A stretch of DNA of 64,000 bases from Mesorhizobium japonicum MAFF 303099 (GCF_000009625.1 NC_002678.2:5612001-5676000), one strand, 5' to 3'; shown: positions 27,928 to 36,929, counted from the stretch's first letter. Numbers and translations: made by a program. The notes: generated by a model not told the origin, from the letters alone.

Positions 27928-28739
27928 GCCCGGCGCCGGGCGCGGGGAGAACCACTGCCGAAGCACGGATCGGGCAGGCGGACATCAGCTTGCCCGCCGT
28001 GCCAGGAAAGGGCGCCGGCAGATCGGCCGCGTCTCGGCTTTTTCTCCTGCTGCTCGGGCTTCTCGGCTTGCTGGTGTTTATTGGGCTTGGCGTCTGGCAG
28101 CTGGAAAGGCGGGTCTGGAAGCTCGACCTGATCGCCCGCGTCGACCAGCGCATCCACGCTCCGGTTGCCGATGCGCCTGGCCCGGCGAGCTGGGCCAGCG
28201 TGACCGCGGCCGGCGACGAGTATAGCCATGTGCGATTGGCCGGACGGTTTCTGGACGGCAAGAACACGCTCGTGCAGGCGGTGACGGAGCTTGGCGGCGG
28301 CTATTGGGTGCTGACGCCGATGCGGACCGAGGGTGGCTTCATCGTGCTGGTCAACCGCGGCTTCATCCCCCAGGGGCGCAAGGCCGAGTTCGAACAAGAG
28401 AGCGGCGGCCTTGGTTCGTCGACCGTCATCGGCGGCCTGTTGCGCATGAGCGAGCCGGGCGGCGGCTTCCTGCGCAGCAACGATGCGGCCGGCAATCGCT
28501 GGTATTCGCGCGACGTCGCCGCCATCGCAGCCGCTCGCGGCCTGACGAACGACGTCGCCCCTTATTTCGTCGATGCGGAAGCATCCGGCGGCTGGCCGCG
28601 CGGCGGCCTGACGGTCGTGACTTTCCGCAACAGCCACCTCGTCTATGCTTTGACCTGGTTCACGCTCGCTGCGATGCTCGCTGCGGCCCTGGCCGCGCCG
28701 ATGATCGGCGCCCGCTGGCGGCGAGGACCGGCACGATGA
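27924..28739 (+). CDS. SURF1-family oxidase assembly protein
   Basis: Heme-copper oxidase assembly factor of 271 residues. It has a helix near the N-terminus (LFLLLLGLLGLLVFIGLGVWQLERR), a periplasmic domain with YWVLTPMRTEGGFIVLVNRGFIPQ, and a C-terminal helix after HLVYALTWFTLAAM. The motifs GVWQL and NRGF are family hallmarks. SURF1 helps insert heme into subunit I. Its place directly after cyoD, with overlaps at both ends, points to a dedicated role for this quinol oxidase. A heme O synthase (cyoE) is not in the window. Confidence 0.9.
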   Translation: MSPAPGAGRTTAEARIGQADISLPAVPGKGAGRSAASRLFLLLLGLLGLLVFIGLGVWQLERRVWKLDLIARVDQRIHAPVADAPGPASWASVTAAGDEYSHVRLAGRFLDGKNTLVQAVTELGGGYWVLTPMRTEGGFIVLVNRGFIPQGRKAEFEQESGGLGSSTVIGGLLRMSEPGGGFLRSNDAAGNRWYSRDVAAIAAARGLTNDVAPYFVDAEASGGWPRGGLTVVTFRNSHLVYALTWFTLAAMLAAALAAPMIGARWRRGPAR

Positions 28740-30088
28740 GCGCCCCGACGCAAACGCTTCGCAACGACAAATCATTCGCGGCCGCATCGCTTGCGGGCAA
28801 GAACGGCGCGGCCCCCGATCCCGACGCGGCGAACAGGAAGAACCTGCTCCTGCTTATCCAGCTGCGCTGGCTGGCGGTGGCGGGTCAGGTGCTCACCATC
28901 CTGGTGACGCAATACTGGTTCGACATCCCGCTGCCGCTGGGGGAGATGGCCGGGGTGGTGGTTTTCCTGGTCGGGCTGAACATCTTCAGCCTGCTCGCTT
29001 TGCGCGGCCAGCGGCCGATCAGCAACGCGCAGCTGTTCGTCGCGCTCATCTTCGACATGGCGGCACTGACGACGCAGCTTTACCTCAGCGGCGGTGCCTC
29101 GAACCCGTTCGTGTCGCTTTATCTCTTGCAGATCACCCTTGGCGCCGCGCTTTTGACACCCTGGTCCACCTGGAGCCTGGTGGCCGCCGCTTCCGCGTGC
29201 TTCGTCTTCCTCACCTTCCAGTTCCAGCCGATCGCGATTCCGCATCACGGCGGCAGCGACCTGTTGGCCCTGCATATCAGGGGCATGTTCATCTGCTTCG
29301 TGCTGGCGGCCGGCCTGATCGTCATCTTCATGACGCGCATCAACCGTAATCTTCGTGAGCGCGACGCCTATCTCGCCGATCTGCGCCAGCACTCGGCCGA
29401 GGAGGACCACATCGTGCGCATGGGCTTGCTCGCCTCCGGAGCCGCGCATGAACTGGGCACGCCGCTGTCGACCATCTCCGTCATCCTCTCCGACTGGCGC
29501 CAGATCCGCAGCGTCACCCGCAACCGCGAATTGGCCGGGGACGTCGCCGAAATGCAGGCGCAGATCGAACGCTGCAAAAGCATCGTCTCGGGCATCCTGA
29601 TGTCGTCGGGGCAGGCACGGGGCGAGGGCACGATCCGCACCAGCATCCGCCATTTCCTCGGCGATCTGGTCCAGGAATGGCGGGTCAGCCGCCAGCCGCT
29701 CAATCTGGAGTACAAGAACGATTTCGAACCTGACGAGCAGATCGTCTCCGACACGGCGCTGAAGCAGGTCATCTTCAATGTGTTCGACAATGCTCTGGAG
29801 GCATCGCAGGATTGGGTCGGCGTCGCCGCCGGGCGGCAGGGCGAGAAACTGGTGATTTCGGTGCGTGACCGCGGGCCGGGCTTTGACGAGGGTATTCTGG
29901 CCGCGCTCGGCCAGCCCTATATGTCGAGCAAGGGACGACCCGGCGGCGGCCTTGGCCTTTTCCTCGTCGTCAACGTGGTCCGAAAGCTGGGAGGCGACTT
30001 TTCGGCGCGCAACATGGAGCAGGGGGCCTGTGTTACGCTTTCGCTGCCGCTCGCGGCGCTGACTGATGGAGATGATCATGAGGCCTGA
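28736..30088 (+). CDS. regB: Redox-sensing histidine kinase RegB/PrrB/ActS type
   Basis: Membrane histidine kinase of 450 residues with about six N-terminal hydrophobic segments. The quinone-sensing signature GGASNPF (residues 119-125) lies between helices, and the H-box ASGAAHELGTPLSTIS carries His238. A Cys in QAQIERCKSI (Cys280) matches the position of the redox Cys of Rhodobacter RegB. ATP-binding motifs NALEAS, DRGPGF and GGGLGLFLV follow. In the family, oxidised quinone inhibits the kinase. It overlaps SURF1 (ATGA) and regA, so it is co-transcribed with the quinol oxidase. Confidence 0.9.
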   Translation: MSAPTQTLRNDKSFAAASLAGKNGAAPDPDAANRKNLLLLIQLRWLAVAGQVLTILVTQYWFDIPLPLGEMAGVVVFLVGLNIFSLLALRGQRPISNAQLFVALIFDMAALTTQLYLSGGASNPFVSLYLLQITLGAALLTPWSTWSLVAAASACFVFLTFQFQPIAIPHHGGSDLLALHIRGMFICFVLAAGLIVIFMTRINRNLRERDAYLADLRQHSAEEDHIVRMGLLASGAAHELGTPLSTISVILSDWRQIRSVTRNRELAGDVAEMQAQIERCKSIVSGILMSSGQARGEGTIRTSIRHFLGDLVQEWRVSRQPLNLEYKNDFEPDEQIVSDTALKQVIFNVFDNALEASQDWVGVAAGRQGEKLVISVRDRGPGFDEGILAALGQPYMSSKGRPGGGLGLFLVVNVVRKLGGDFSARNMEQGACVTLSLPLAALTDGDDHEA

Positions 30089-30614
30089 TCGATCCCTGTT
30101 TATCGTCGAGGACGACGCCACTTTCGCGAAGACGCTGAAGCGCTCCTTCGAAAAGCGCGACTACGACGTCGTGGTCTGCCACGGCAGGGAAGATCTGCTC
30201 GGCGCCCTCGAAACGGCGGTTCCGGCCTACGCCGTCGTCGATCTCAAGCTTGGCGCCCGCGGCTCCGGGCTGGAATGCGTCAAGCTGCTCAGCGCCCGCG
30301 ACACGTCGATGAGGATCGTCGTGCTGACCGGCTTTGCCAGCATCGCCACGGCGGTCGAGGCGATCAAGCTTGGCGCATGTCATTACCTGGCCAAGCCCGC
30401 CAACACCGATGACATCGAAGCCGCCTTCGGCCGGGCCGAGGGCGATGTTTCGGTCTCGCTGAGCAGCCGTCCCACCTCGATCAAGAACCTCGAATGGGAG
30501 CGTATCCACGAGACGCTCGTCGAGACCGGCTTCAACATCTCCGAAACGGCGCGCCGGCTCGGCCTGCATCGGCGCACTTTGGCTCGCAAGCTCGAGAAAC
30601 GCGTGGTGAGGTAG
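30078..30614 (+). CDS. regA: Response regulator RegA/PrrA/ActR type
   Basis: Two-domain regulator of 178 residues. The receiver has acidic pocket VEDD, phospho-acceptor Asp55 in VVDLKLG, Thr in VVLTGFASIATAVEAIKLGA and Lys in YLAKPA. The C-terminal Fis-type helix-turn-helix reads NISETARRLGLHRRTLARKLEKR, nearly identical across the RegA family. The ATG at 30078 has GGAG seven bases upstream and lies inside the regB end; an ATG at 30066 is an alternative. Partner of the kinase just upstream. Confidence 0.92.
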   Translation: MRPDRSLFIVEDDATFAKTLKRSFEKRDYDVVVCHGREDLLGALETAVPAYAVVDLKLGARGSGLECVKLLSARDTSMRIVVLTGFASIATAVEAIKLGACHYLAKPANTDDIEAAFGRAEGDVSVSLSSRPTSIKNLEWERIHETLVETGFNISETARRLGLHRRTLARKLEKRVVR

Positions 30615-30886
30615 GCTCAACCGTCGTTCTTCAGTGTCGTGGTGCGGCAGGTCTATTCCGCAGCAAACCCAGATAAGCCGCTGGCTTGATCCATAATTGT
30701 AGTGGGGCTGTAACGAGGCCGGATCGTCGAACGTGCCGACATGCATCGCTACCTTGGTTGGGCGATGCATAGTAGGTCGGGCTGAGCGGCGATCCACAGG
30801 CTGAACGCGTCGACCAATCGCGTTGGTTGCCGCCGGTCCACCAGGAACGAGTCCTGGCTTATGGCGTTCCCGTGTCCTGGGCAGCA

Positions 30887-31540
30887 ATGGGAGAAGTCCA
30901 TGAGAAGACACCACCAGCCGGATATTCTTTGATGTCGGTGCCGGGCTTGGCATATGGGCCGTTGGGTCACGGCTGCATGCATGTCTGCGTGGATATGCAG
31001 CGGCTGTTCGCGGAACCGTCGCCGTGGGCGACGCCCTGGATCACGCGTGTCCTCCCTCAGATTAAGAGGCTCGTTGAAAGACGGGCAGAACAGACGGTCT
31101 TCACGCGCTTCCTTCCCGCGCAGAGGGCGGGGCAGGGTGTCGGGGCATGGAAGCGCTACTATGAGCGCTGGTCTTCGATGGCGATCGACAATATCGGCCC
31201 GGAAATGGTCGAGCTGTTGCCGTCATTGGCTGCTTGCTGTCCGCCGGCGGCGGTCATCGACAAGCATATTTATTCGCCCTGGTTTGAAGGCCGTCTGCGA
31301 GCCTTTCTGATGGAACACGAGATCGATACGCTGGTCATCACCGGCGGTGAAACCGACGTGTGCGTACTGGCCACGGTGCTCGGCGCCATCGATTTCGGCT
31401 ACCGTGTCGTTCTCGTCACGGACGCGCTGTGCAGTTCTTCCGATGCAACGCATGACGCCCTGCTCACTGTCTATCACCAACGTTTCGCGCAGCAGGTCGA
31501 GACGGTCGAGATGGAGACGGTTCTTTCGAACTGGACTTGA
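30887..31540 (+). CDS. Isochorismatase-like cysteine hydrolase
   Basis: Cysteine-hydrolase fold protein of about 217 residues. The catalytic triad is visible as Asp in HVCVDMQRLF, Lys in VIDKHIYSPW and Cys in TGGETDVCVLATVLGAIDFGYRV. Relatives hydrolyse amide or vinyl-ether bonds (nicotinamidase, isochorismatase, N-carbamoyl hydrolases); the substrate cannot be told. The start is uncertain: ATG 30887 is used, with ATG 30932 the alternative, and neither has a strong ribosome-binding site. The stop adjoins the DUF763 gene directly, suggesting an operon. Confidence 0.82.
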   Translation: MGEVHEKTPPAGYSLMSVPGLAYGPLGHGCMHVCVDMQRLFAEPSPWATPWITRVLPQIKRLVERRAEQTVFTRFLPAQRAGQGVGAWKRYYERWSSMAIDNIGPEMVELLPSLAACCPPAAVIDKHIYSPWFEGRLRAFLMEHEIDTLVITGGETDVCVLATVLGAIDFGYRVVLVTDALCSSSDATHDALLTVYHQRFAQQVETVEMETVLSNWT

Positions 31541-32905
31541 ATGTCACCAGGCGTCGAGGAGGCAGAAGCATCAGGTGCTTCTTCGCGCGGGCTGGGATAC
31601 CTATCTGTCGAGATAAGACAGAGATCGGAACAGGCAACGGAATTGGCGCAACGATCGGGCAGTGCTGATCTTCCACTTCACGGCGGACGCGTGCCGAAGT
31701 GGCTCGGCGACCGCATGACGCGCCTTGGCGCCGTGATGTGCGAGGCGATCATCCATCATTATGGTCGCAACGAGCTGCTGCGGCGTCTGGCGCATCCCTT
31801 CTGGTTCCAGTCTTTCGGTGCCGTTATGGGCATGGACTGGCACTCGTCCGGCATCACGACCAGCGTCGTCGGCGCCTTGAAACGCGGTCTGACGCCGCTG
31901 TCGGGCGAACTCGGCATTCATGTCTGCGGGGGCCGTGGCGCCCACTCGCGCAAAACCCCGCATGAGTTGGCCGCCATCGGCGAGCGCATCGGCTTCGACG
32001 GAACCCGCCTGGCAAGCGTCAGCCGGCTTGTCGCCAAGGTGGACAGTGCCGCCGTCCAGGATGGGTTCGACCTCTATCTGCACGGCTTCATCGTCACCGA
32101 TGACGGCGACTGGGTGGTGGTGCAGCAAGGCATGAATGGCGACAGCAAGGTGGCGCGTCGCTACCATTGGCTGTCCGAAGGTTTGAAGAGTTTCGTCGAT
32201 CAGCCGCACGCCGCCATCGAGGGCGCCAACCAGGGCGAGATCGTCAACCTGACCGACCATCGTGCCGAGGCCTCGCGCCAGGGACAGCTGGACCTGCTCC
32301 AGGATCTCGGCCCGGACCGCATCCTGCGCGAATTCGCTGCCCTGGATGCCGGCACAGCGGCGGCTCCCGAACAGCCGATGCTGCCGCATCTGATCATGCC
32401 GGCTCACCATGATGTGCGCGAAAGCGATATCGTCATGCGCCGCCTGCATGGAAACATGGCCGCCGCCGCCGAACGCGGCCCGGCGGATTTCTCTGAACTT
32501 CTTCTGGTTCCTGGCGTGGGCGCGCGCACGGTGCGCGCGCTGGCGCTGGTCGCCGAAGTGGTGCATGGCGCGCCGTGCCGGTTTTCGGATCCGGGCCGGT
32601 TTTCAATCGCCCATGGCGGCAAGGACAGGCACCCGTTCCCCGTTCCGCTCAAGGTCTATGATGAGACGATCGGCGTGCTGAAGTCGGCTGTGCAGAAAGC
32701 CAGGCTTGGCCGCGAGGAGGAAATCGGCGCGTTGAAGCGGCTCGACGATCAGTCGCGGCAGGTCGAACGATATGTCACCGGCCCCAGCCTGAAGGAAATC
32801 GTTGCCGGCGAATTCGACCAGTCGCACCTGCTTGGCGGCCGCAGTGTCTTTGGCTGGGAGCCGCCGCCGGACAAGGCACCGACGAAGTTGGACAAGAAGG
32901 CATGA
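31541..32905 (+). CDS. DUF763-family protein
   Basis: 454-residue soluble protein matching DUF763 as I know it: LPLHGGRVPKWLGDRMTRLGAVM near the start, then FGAVMGMDWHSSGITTSVVGALKRG, GGRGAHSRKTPHEL and LLLVPGVGARTVRALALVAEVVHG. The last resembles a helix-hairpin-helix DNA-binding motif. The basic function of the family is unknown; a nucleic-acid role is a guess from that motif. The ATG immediately follows the stop of the cysteine hydrolase. The first 40 residues before LPLHGG look non-conserved, so a later start near 31650 is possible. Confidence 0.82.
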   Translation: MSPGVEEAEASGASSRGLGYLSVEIRQRSEQATELAQRSGSADLPLHGGRVPKWLGDRMTRLGAVMCEAIIHHYGRNELLRRLAHPFWFQSFGAVMGMDWHSSGITTSVVGALKRGLTPLSGELGIHVCGGRGAHSRKTPHELAAIGERIGFDGTRLASVSRLVAKVDSAAVQDGFDLYLHGFIVTDDGDWVVVQQGMNGDSKVARRYHWLSEGLKSFVDQPHAAIEGANQGEIVNLTDHRAEASRQGQLDLLQDLGPDRILREFAALDAGTAAAPEQPMLPHLIMPAHHDVRESDIVMRRLHGNMAAAAERGPADFSELLLVPGVGARTVRALALVAEVVHGAPCRFSDPGRFSIAHGGKDRHPFPVPLKVYDETIGVLKSAVQKARLGREEEIGALKRLDDQSRQVERYVTGPSLKEIVAGEFDQSHLLGGRSVFGWEPPPDKAPTKLDKKA

Positions 32906-32940
32906 CAGGGGCAGGCTGAACTCCGCAGTCGGGCTCGAAA

Positions 32941-33245
32941 TCAACCGTCCAGATCGATCAACGCAACGCCCAATTCCGGACGCCTGGTACGGCGCAGATG
33001 GCCGGGCGCCTCCACCAGAGTCACTTCCAGCGTCGGTCGCACCATGGCCTGAAGCAGGTGTCCACCCCGGGTCGTGCCGTCGCTCAATCCCAACACCGTA
33101 TGAACGTGGAGGCTGGGCTTGCCGTCATCGCCCAGCGCCACATCGCCGATGGCGCTCAGAACTTCGCATTGTTCGTCGATCGGGATTTTGCGGTAGGTCT
33201 TCGCATTGGGGTCGAACCAGCCCACGATCGCTCTTTCAAAGGCGC
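32941..33245 (-). pseudogene. PPC/DUF296 domain protein, 3' fragment
   Basis: C-terminal two thirds of a PPC (DUF296) domain: GAFERAIVGWFDPNAKTYRKIP, EVLSAIGDVALGDDGKPSLHVHTVLG, GGHLLQAMVRPTLEVTLVE. PPC proteins are about 140 residues, so roughly the first 45 are missing. Upstream the frame meets an unrelated HAD fragment, so a deletion has fused the two. Translation might restart at GTG 33225. Confidence 0.75.
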
Positions 33246-33335
33246 CCGCTCCAGCGCGGCAAGAGTCTTCTTCGAGACGATCCCGTCATGCGCAAGCGTG
33301 CCGTCGTAGTCCGTCGCCAATGCGATGAAATACAT
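33246..33335 (-). pseudogene. HAD-family hydrolase, 5' fragment
   Basis: The first 30 codons of a Cof-type HAD phosphatase: MYFIALATDYDGTLAHDGIV carries the nucleophile motif DYDGT, followed by SKKTLAALER. The sequence then changes into PPC-domain coding sequence in another frame. No other HAD motif is present. Confidence 0.72.
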
Positions 33336-33345
33336 TGCACGGACC

Positions 33346-34311
33346 TCAGTAGCCGCCGACCACGGGCAATATCTCGCCGGTGATGTAGCTCGAGCAATGC
33401 GGCGAGGCGAGAAACACATAGGCCGGTGCGAGTTCTTCCGGCTGCGCCGGCCGCTTCATCGGTGTATCCGCGCCGAACTTCGAAACGTCACCGGCTTCCT
33501 TGTCCGAAGGGTTGAGCGGGGTCCATACCGGACCCGGTGCAACCGCGTTCACCCGGATGCCCTTGCCGAGAAGATTGCCGGAGAGGGCGCGGGTGAAGGC
33601 ATGGATGCCTCCCTTGGTCATGGAGTAGTCGACCAGCGCCTTCGACCCGTCTATGCCGGTGACCGAACCTGTGTTGATGATGGCCGAGCCCGGCTTCATA
33701 TGCGGCACGGCTTCCTGTGCCATATGGAAATAGCCGTAGAGGTTGGTCTTCAGCGTCGTGTCGAAATGCTCTTCGGTCAGTTCGGCGAACTCGCTTGAAT
33801 GAATCTGGAATGCCGCATTGTTGACCAGCACGTCGATGCGGCCGAATGCCTTGACCGTTTGCGCCACCGCGTTGCGGCATTGGTCGCGTTCGCTGACGTC
33901 TGCCTTCACCAGGATACAGCGCCGTCCTTCCGCTTCGACGGCGGATTTTGTCGCCTTGGCATCCCTGTCCTCGGCCAGATAGACAATCGCAATGTCAGCT
34001 CCCTCGCGGGCGAACAGAACCGCCACCGAACGGCCGATGCCGGAATCGCCGCCGGTGATGAGAGCGACTTTGTCTTCGAGTTTTTTCGATCCGAGATAGA
34101 AGGGCGCATCGTAGAGCGGCGCCGGGTCGATCGCCCATTCATCCCCCGGCTTGGGATGATGTTGCTCGGGAAAGGGTGGCTCCGGATATTTTCGGGCGCC
34201 GGCCTGCATGGCGTGCTGGCCCTTGCCGTTGCCTTTCGATTTGTCCCTGGCATCGATGCCACGCTGGATGCGACGGTGCTTGGCGGCTTCGCTGGTTGTC
34301 TTGCTCTGCAT
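33346..34311 (-). CDS. SDR oxidoreductase, YghA/general-stress type
   Basis: Cytosolic NAD(P)-dependent dehydrogenase of 321 residues. The N-terminal extension (PEPPFPEQHHPKPGDEWAIDP) is characteristic of the YghA/YdaD group, which is often stress-linked. SDR motifs are ALITGGDSGIGRSVAVLFAREGAD (cofactor), NNAAFQ, and YSMTKGG with the catalytic Tyr and Lys. The start at 34311 is fixed by CCGAGGAGACAGCC directly upstream; the frame continues to 34599 without coding character. It ends 11 bases from the HAD fragment start. Confidence 0.9.
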   Translation of the reverse strand: MQSKTTSEAAKHRRIQRGIDARDKSKGNGKGQHAMQAGARKYPEPPFPEQHHPKPGDEWAIDPAPLYDAPFYLGSKKLEDKVALITGGDSGIGRSVAVLFAREGADIAIVYLAEDRDAKATKSAVEAEGRRCILVKADVSERDQCRNAVAQTVKAFGRIDVLVNNAAFQIHSSEFAELTEEHFDTTLKTNLYGYFHMAQEAVPHMKPGSAIINTGSVTGIDGSKALVDYSMTKGGIHAFTRALSGNLLGKGIRVNAVAPGPVWTPLNPSDKEAGDVSKFGADTPMKRPAQPEELAPAYVFLASPHCSSYITGEILPVVGGY

Positions 34312-34390
34312 GGCTGTCTCCTCGGCTTCGAGGAAGAACAACGCGCGTCGGACGAAAAGGTTTGCGCAAAAGACGATCTTGCCGCCAGCG

Positions 34391-34591
34391 TCATGCCACG
34401 CGACGGTAGCTGTAGTGATCCCTGATGAATTCATTGAAGAAGCGGCCTTTCGAGGCAGCCTTTCTGAAAGCGGCATAGGTTGCCGGGGCAACGTCCGCAT
34501 AGTCGTAGCGATGGCCGCTCGGCACGAACCAGACGGAGAGGATTCTGGTCGCGGGATCGTATTGTGTGCTCCGGATCGCGGTCGACGGCAT
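34391..34591 (-). CDS. KTSC-domain protein (66 aa)
   Basis: Small protein consisting only of a KTSC domain: MPSTAIRSTQYDPATRILSV, then HRYDYADVAPATYAAFRKAA and SKGRFFNEFIRDHY. In other proteins this domain is found joined to nucleases or tRNA synthetase-like regions and is thought to bind nucleic acid; the function of the free form is unknown. The start is placed at ATG 34591, where homology begins, with AGG about 10 bases upstream. An upstream in-frame extension to 34720 looks non-coding. Confidence 0.75.
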   Translation of the reverse strand: MPSTAIRSTQYDPATRILSVWFVPSGHRYDYADVAPATYAAFRKAASKGRFFNEFIRDHYSYRRVA

Positions 34592-34729
34592 GTTGGCAAC
34601 CTGACTGCTCAGCCAGATAAATCCGCCAGAAATGGTCCGGTTCCCTGCCTTTTGCCACAGCACTATCTGTCGCGCACGCAAGAGCGACCCGATATTGCTC
34701 TGCGGCTCGGCCCTCACCATCTAGGCGGG

Positions 34730-35345
34730 ATGTCGTCACTCAAATCGAAAGCCACCGGCCGCACTCCGGCATTCCAGCATGATCTCTTTGGTACCGCGCA
34801 GGATCTGCCCGAAGGTTTTGCCTACCAGCCGGGATTGATCACGCCGCAGGAAGAGACAGAGCTTGCCCGGCATCTCGAGGGACTGCCGTTCCAGGCGTTC
34901 GATTTCCATGGCCATCTGGCAAACCGGCGTGTCGTCGGGTTTGGCCTGCGCTACGATTATGACCGGCGCGAAGTCGTCGAGGCGCTGCCGATCCCCGACT
35001 TCCTGCTGCCTGTGCGCGAGAGGGGTCGCGGCCCTTGCGCGCCGGCCCGTCGAGGCTTTCGCGCAGGTGCTGATCAATGAATACCGGCCTGGCGCCGGTA
35101 TCGGCTGGCATCGCGACAAGCCGCATTTCGAGGATGTCGCCGGCATCTCGCTGCTGGCGCCCTGCAGCTTCCGGCTTCGGCGAAAGAGCGGTGACCGGTG
35201 GGAGCGCCGGACCATCGTCGTCGAGCCAAGATCGGCCTATCTCATGACGGGACCTTCGCGCACGGAGTGGGAGCACAGCATCCCGCCGCTTGCCGAGCAT
35301 CGCTACTCGATCACCTTGCGGACATTGCGCTCCCAAAACCCCTGA
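34730..35345 (+). CDS. AlkB-like 2-oxoglutarate/Fe(II) dioxygenase, single-base frameshift
   Basis: AlkB-family demethylase of about 204 residues in two frames. The first part runs MSSLKSKATGRTPAFQHDLF to LLPVRER; the rest resumes VAALARRPVEAFAQVLINEY and GIGWHRDKPHFE (iron ligands His and Asp), then EWEHSIPP (distal His) and RYSITLRTLR (2-oxoglutarate-binding Arg). The total of 616 bases is one more than a multiple of three, and the break falls in GGGG at 35022-35025. Dropping one G restores a continuous protein. This is either a recent pseudogene or a homopolymer sequencing error. Confidence 0.82.
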
Positions 35346-35368
35346 GGGTCAAGCCGATCGCCGCGGCT

Positions 35369-36154
35369 CTACCTCACGCCGATGCCGGCGGTCAGGCCGC
35401 CGTCGATCTTGTAGTCGGCGCCGGTGCAGAAGCTGGCTTTTGACGAGCACAGGAAAGCGATGAACTCAGCCACTTCCTCCGGCTCGCCGATGCGGCCAAG
35501 CGGATGGGCCGCGCCGAAGCGCTTGTAAGCTTCCTCGACATCGGCGTCGCTGCCGTGGTCGCCGCGCGCGGCCTTCTCGAGGATCGGCGTGCGGATCGAG
35601 CCCGGGCTCACCGAATTCACCCTTATGCCTGCTGCCGCGTAGTCGAGCGCCAGCGAGCGTGTCAGCGTATGGATGGCGCCCTTGGTCGTGGCATAGGCGG
35701 CGACGTTCTGCTGGCAGGCGAAGCCTTGTACCGAGGCGACGTTGACGATGGCGCCGCCGCCGCGCTTGATCATTTCCGGAATGCCGAAGTGGGCGGTCAG
35801 GTAGATCGATCCGACATTGACCGACATCGCCCGGTTCCAGGTTTCCCAATCGGTCGTCGTCGCGGTTCCGTAGGGATGGACCGCGGCGGAATTGACGATG
35901 ACGTCGATGCCGCCGAATTTCGCGACGCCGGCCACGACCGCGTCGCGCACCTGATCGGAAATCGACACGTCGACTGTTTGCACCAGCGCATCCGCTCCGG
36001 CCTTGGCGAGGCTCTCCTGCATGGCGGCATTGGCTGCCCGGTCGATGCCGCAGGCGATGATCGCGGCACCTCCTTGCGCCAGCCGTCTTGCGGTGGCGAG
36101 CGCGATGCCGGTCGTGCCTGTGATCAACGCGACCTTATTTTCAAAGTCAGACAT
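35369..36154 (-). CDS. SDR oxidoreductase, possible fructuronate/mannonate reductase
   Basis: Short-chain dehydrogenase of 261 residues with cofactor motif ALITGTTGIALATARRLAQGGA (the usual third Gly of TGxxxGIG is Ala), NSAAVHP, and catalytic Ser (VASVQGF) and YATTKGA. It overlaps the end of the GntR gene by eight bases and sits beside divergent uxuA. D-glucuronate catabolism needs a mannonate oxidoreductase to make the UxuA substrate, and SDR enzymes fill that step in some bacteria. The specific substrate is inferred from context only. Confidence 0.78.
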   Translation of the reverse strand: MSDFENKVALITGTTGIALATARRLAQGGAAIIACGIDRAANAAMQESLAKAGADALVQTVDVSISDQVRDAVVAGVAKFGGIDVIVNSAAVHPYGTATTTDWETWNRAMSVNVGSIYLTAHFGIPEMIKRGGGAIVNVASVQGFACQQNVAAYATTKGAIHTLTRSLALDYAAAGIRVNSVSPGSIRTPILEKAARGDHGSDADVEEAYKRFGAAHPLGRIGEPEEVAEFIAFLCSSKASFCTGADYKIDGGLTAGIGVR

Positions 36155-36911
36155 TGTGCAAATCCTTGGAAGAAGTCGGGCCCGGCACTGCCGGCAAGGT
36201 CCGTGCGTTTTCGAGGTCGTCGGGAAGGAAGCGCAGCCCGAAATCGAGATGCCGGCTCATCAAATAGCTGTAGGCAATGCGGTCGCGCGCGCGAAGCGCG
36301 GCGATGATCTCGCCATGGGCGTGGCGTGTTTCGCTCAACACCGGCCGAATCGATTTGCCGACTGTCATGATGTGCAGGATGACCGGCGACAGGAACTGGT
36401 AGGTCTGCACCAGCATGCGGTTGTCGGCGAGCTTCATCAGCGCCATGTGGAAATCGAAATCGCGCTGTGCGGCTTCCTGGACATCCTTGCTGGTCTCGAT
36501 CAGTCCGTTGACCTCGTCCAGGGCGTCGAGTTCGGCGGCGCTGGCATTGAGAATGATGTGGTCGCCGACGCTCACTTCAATGATGCGGCGAAACCCCTGT
36601 ATGTCGTGAAAGGAGGTTCTCGAAATATCCATCTGGGCGGCGAAGAAGTTCTGGATCGCGATATCATGGCGATCGGCCAGCACCGCGCCGACGCGCGGCT
36701 TGGGGTCGATCAGACCATAGGTGCGAATGGTGCGCAGCGCTTCGCGTATCGTGTTGCGGCTGGCGCCGAACAGTTCGCCAAGCTCGCGTTCGGTGGGCAG
36801 GACGTCGCCGAGGGACATGGCGCGATTTCGAATGAGGTCGAGGATTTGCCGCACGGTCTGGTCGACGGCTGAACTGCTGACTCCCGCATCTTCCGCCACG
36901 TCTTGCTCCAA
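36147..36911 (-). CDS. GntR-family (FadR/FCD) regulator of hexuronate genes
   Basis: Repressor of 254 residues: N-terminal winged helix (GDVLPTERELGELFGASRNTIREALRTI) and a C-terminal FCD ligand domain with metal-binding residues (DFDFHMALMKLADN, ETRHAHGEIIAAL). A frame open to 36941 would begin inside the operator. The TTG at 36911 is chosen instead because GAAAGGAGACAGCCC precedes it with ideal spacing. It is divergent from uxuA and probably represses both units until a hexuronate intermediate binds. Confidence 0.85.
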   Translation of the reverse strand: MEQDVAEDAGVSSSAVDQTVRQILDLIRNRAMSLGDVLPTERELGELFGASRNTIREALRTIRTYGLIDPKPRVGAVLADRHDIAIQNFFAAQMDISRTSFHDIQGFRRIIEVSVGDHIILNASAAELDALDEVNGLIETSKDVQEAAQRDFDFHMALMKLADNRMLVQTYQFLSPVILHIMTVGKSIRPVLSETRHAHGEIIAALRARDRIAYSYLMSRHLDFGLRFLPDDLENARTLPAVPGPTSSKDLHNV

Positions 36912-36929
36912 GGGCTGTCTCCTTTCTAT

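Noticed and set aside
33156..33419. 87-codon frame combining HAD start and further residues
   Set aside because: After 30 HAD codons the rest is out-of-frame PPC coding sequence; it is an artefact of the deletion junction.
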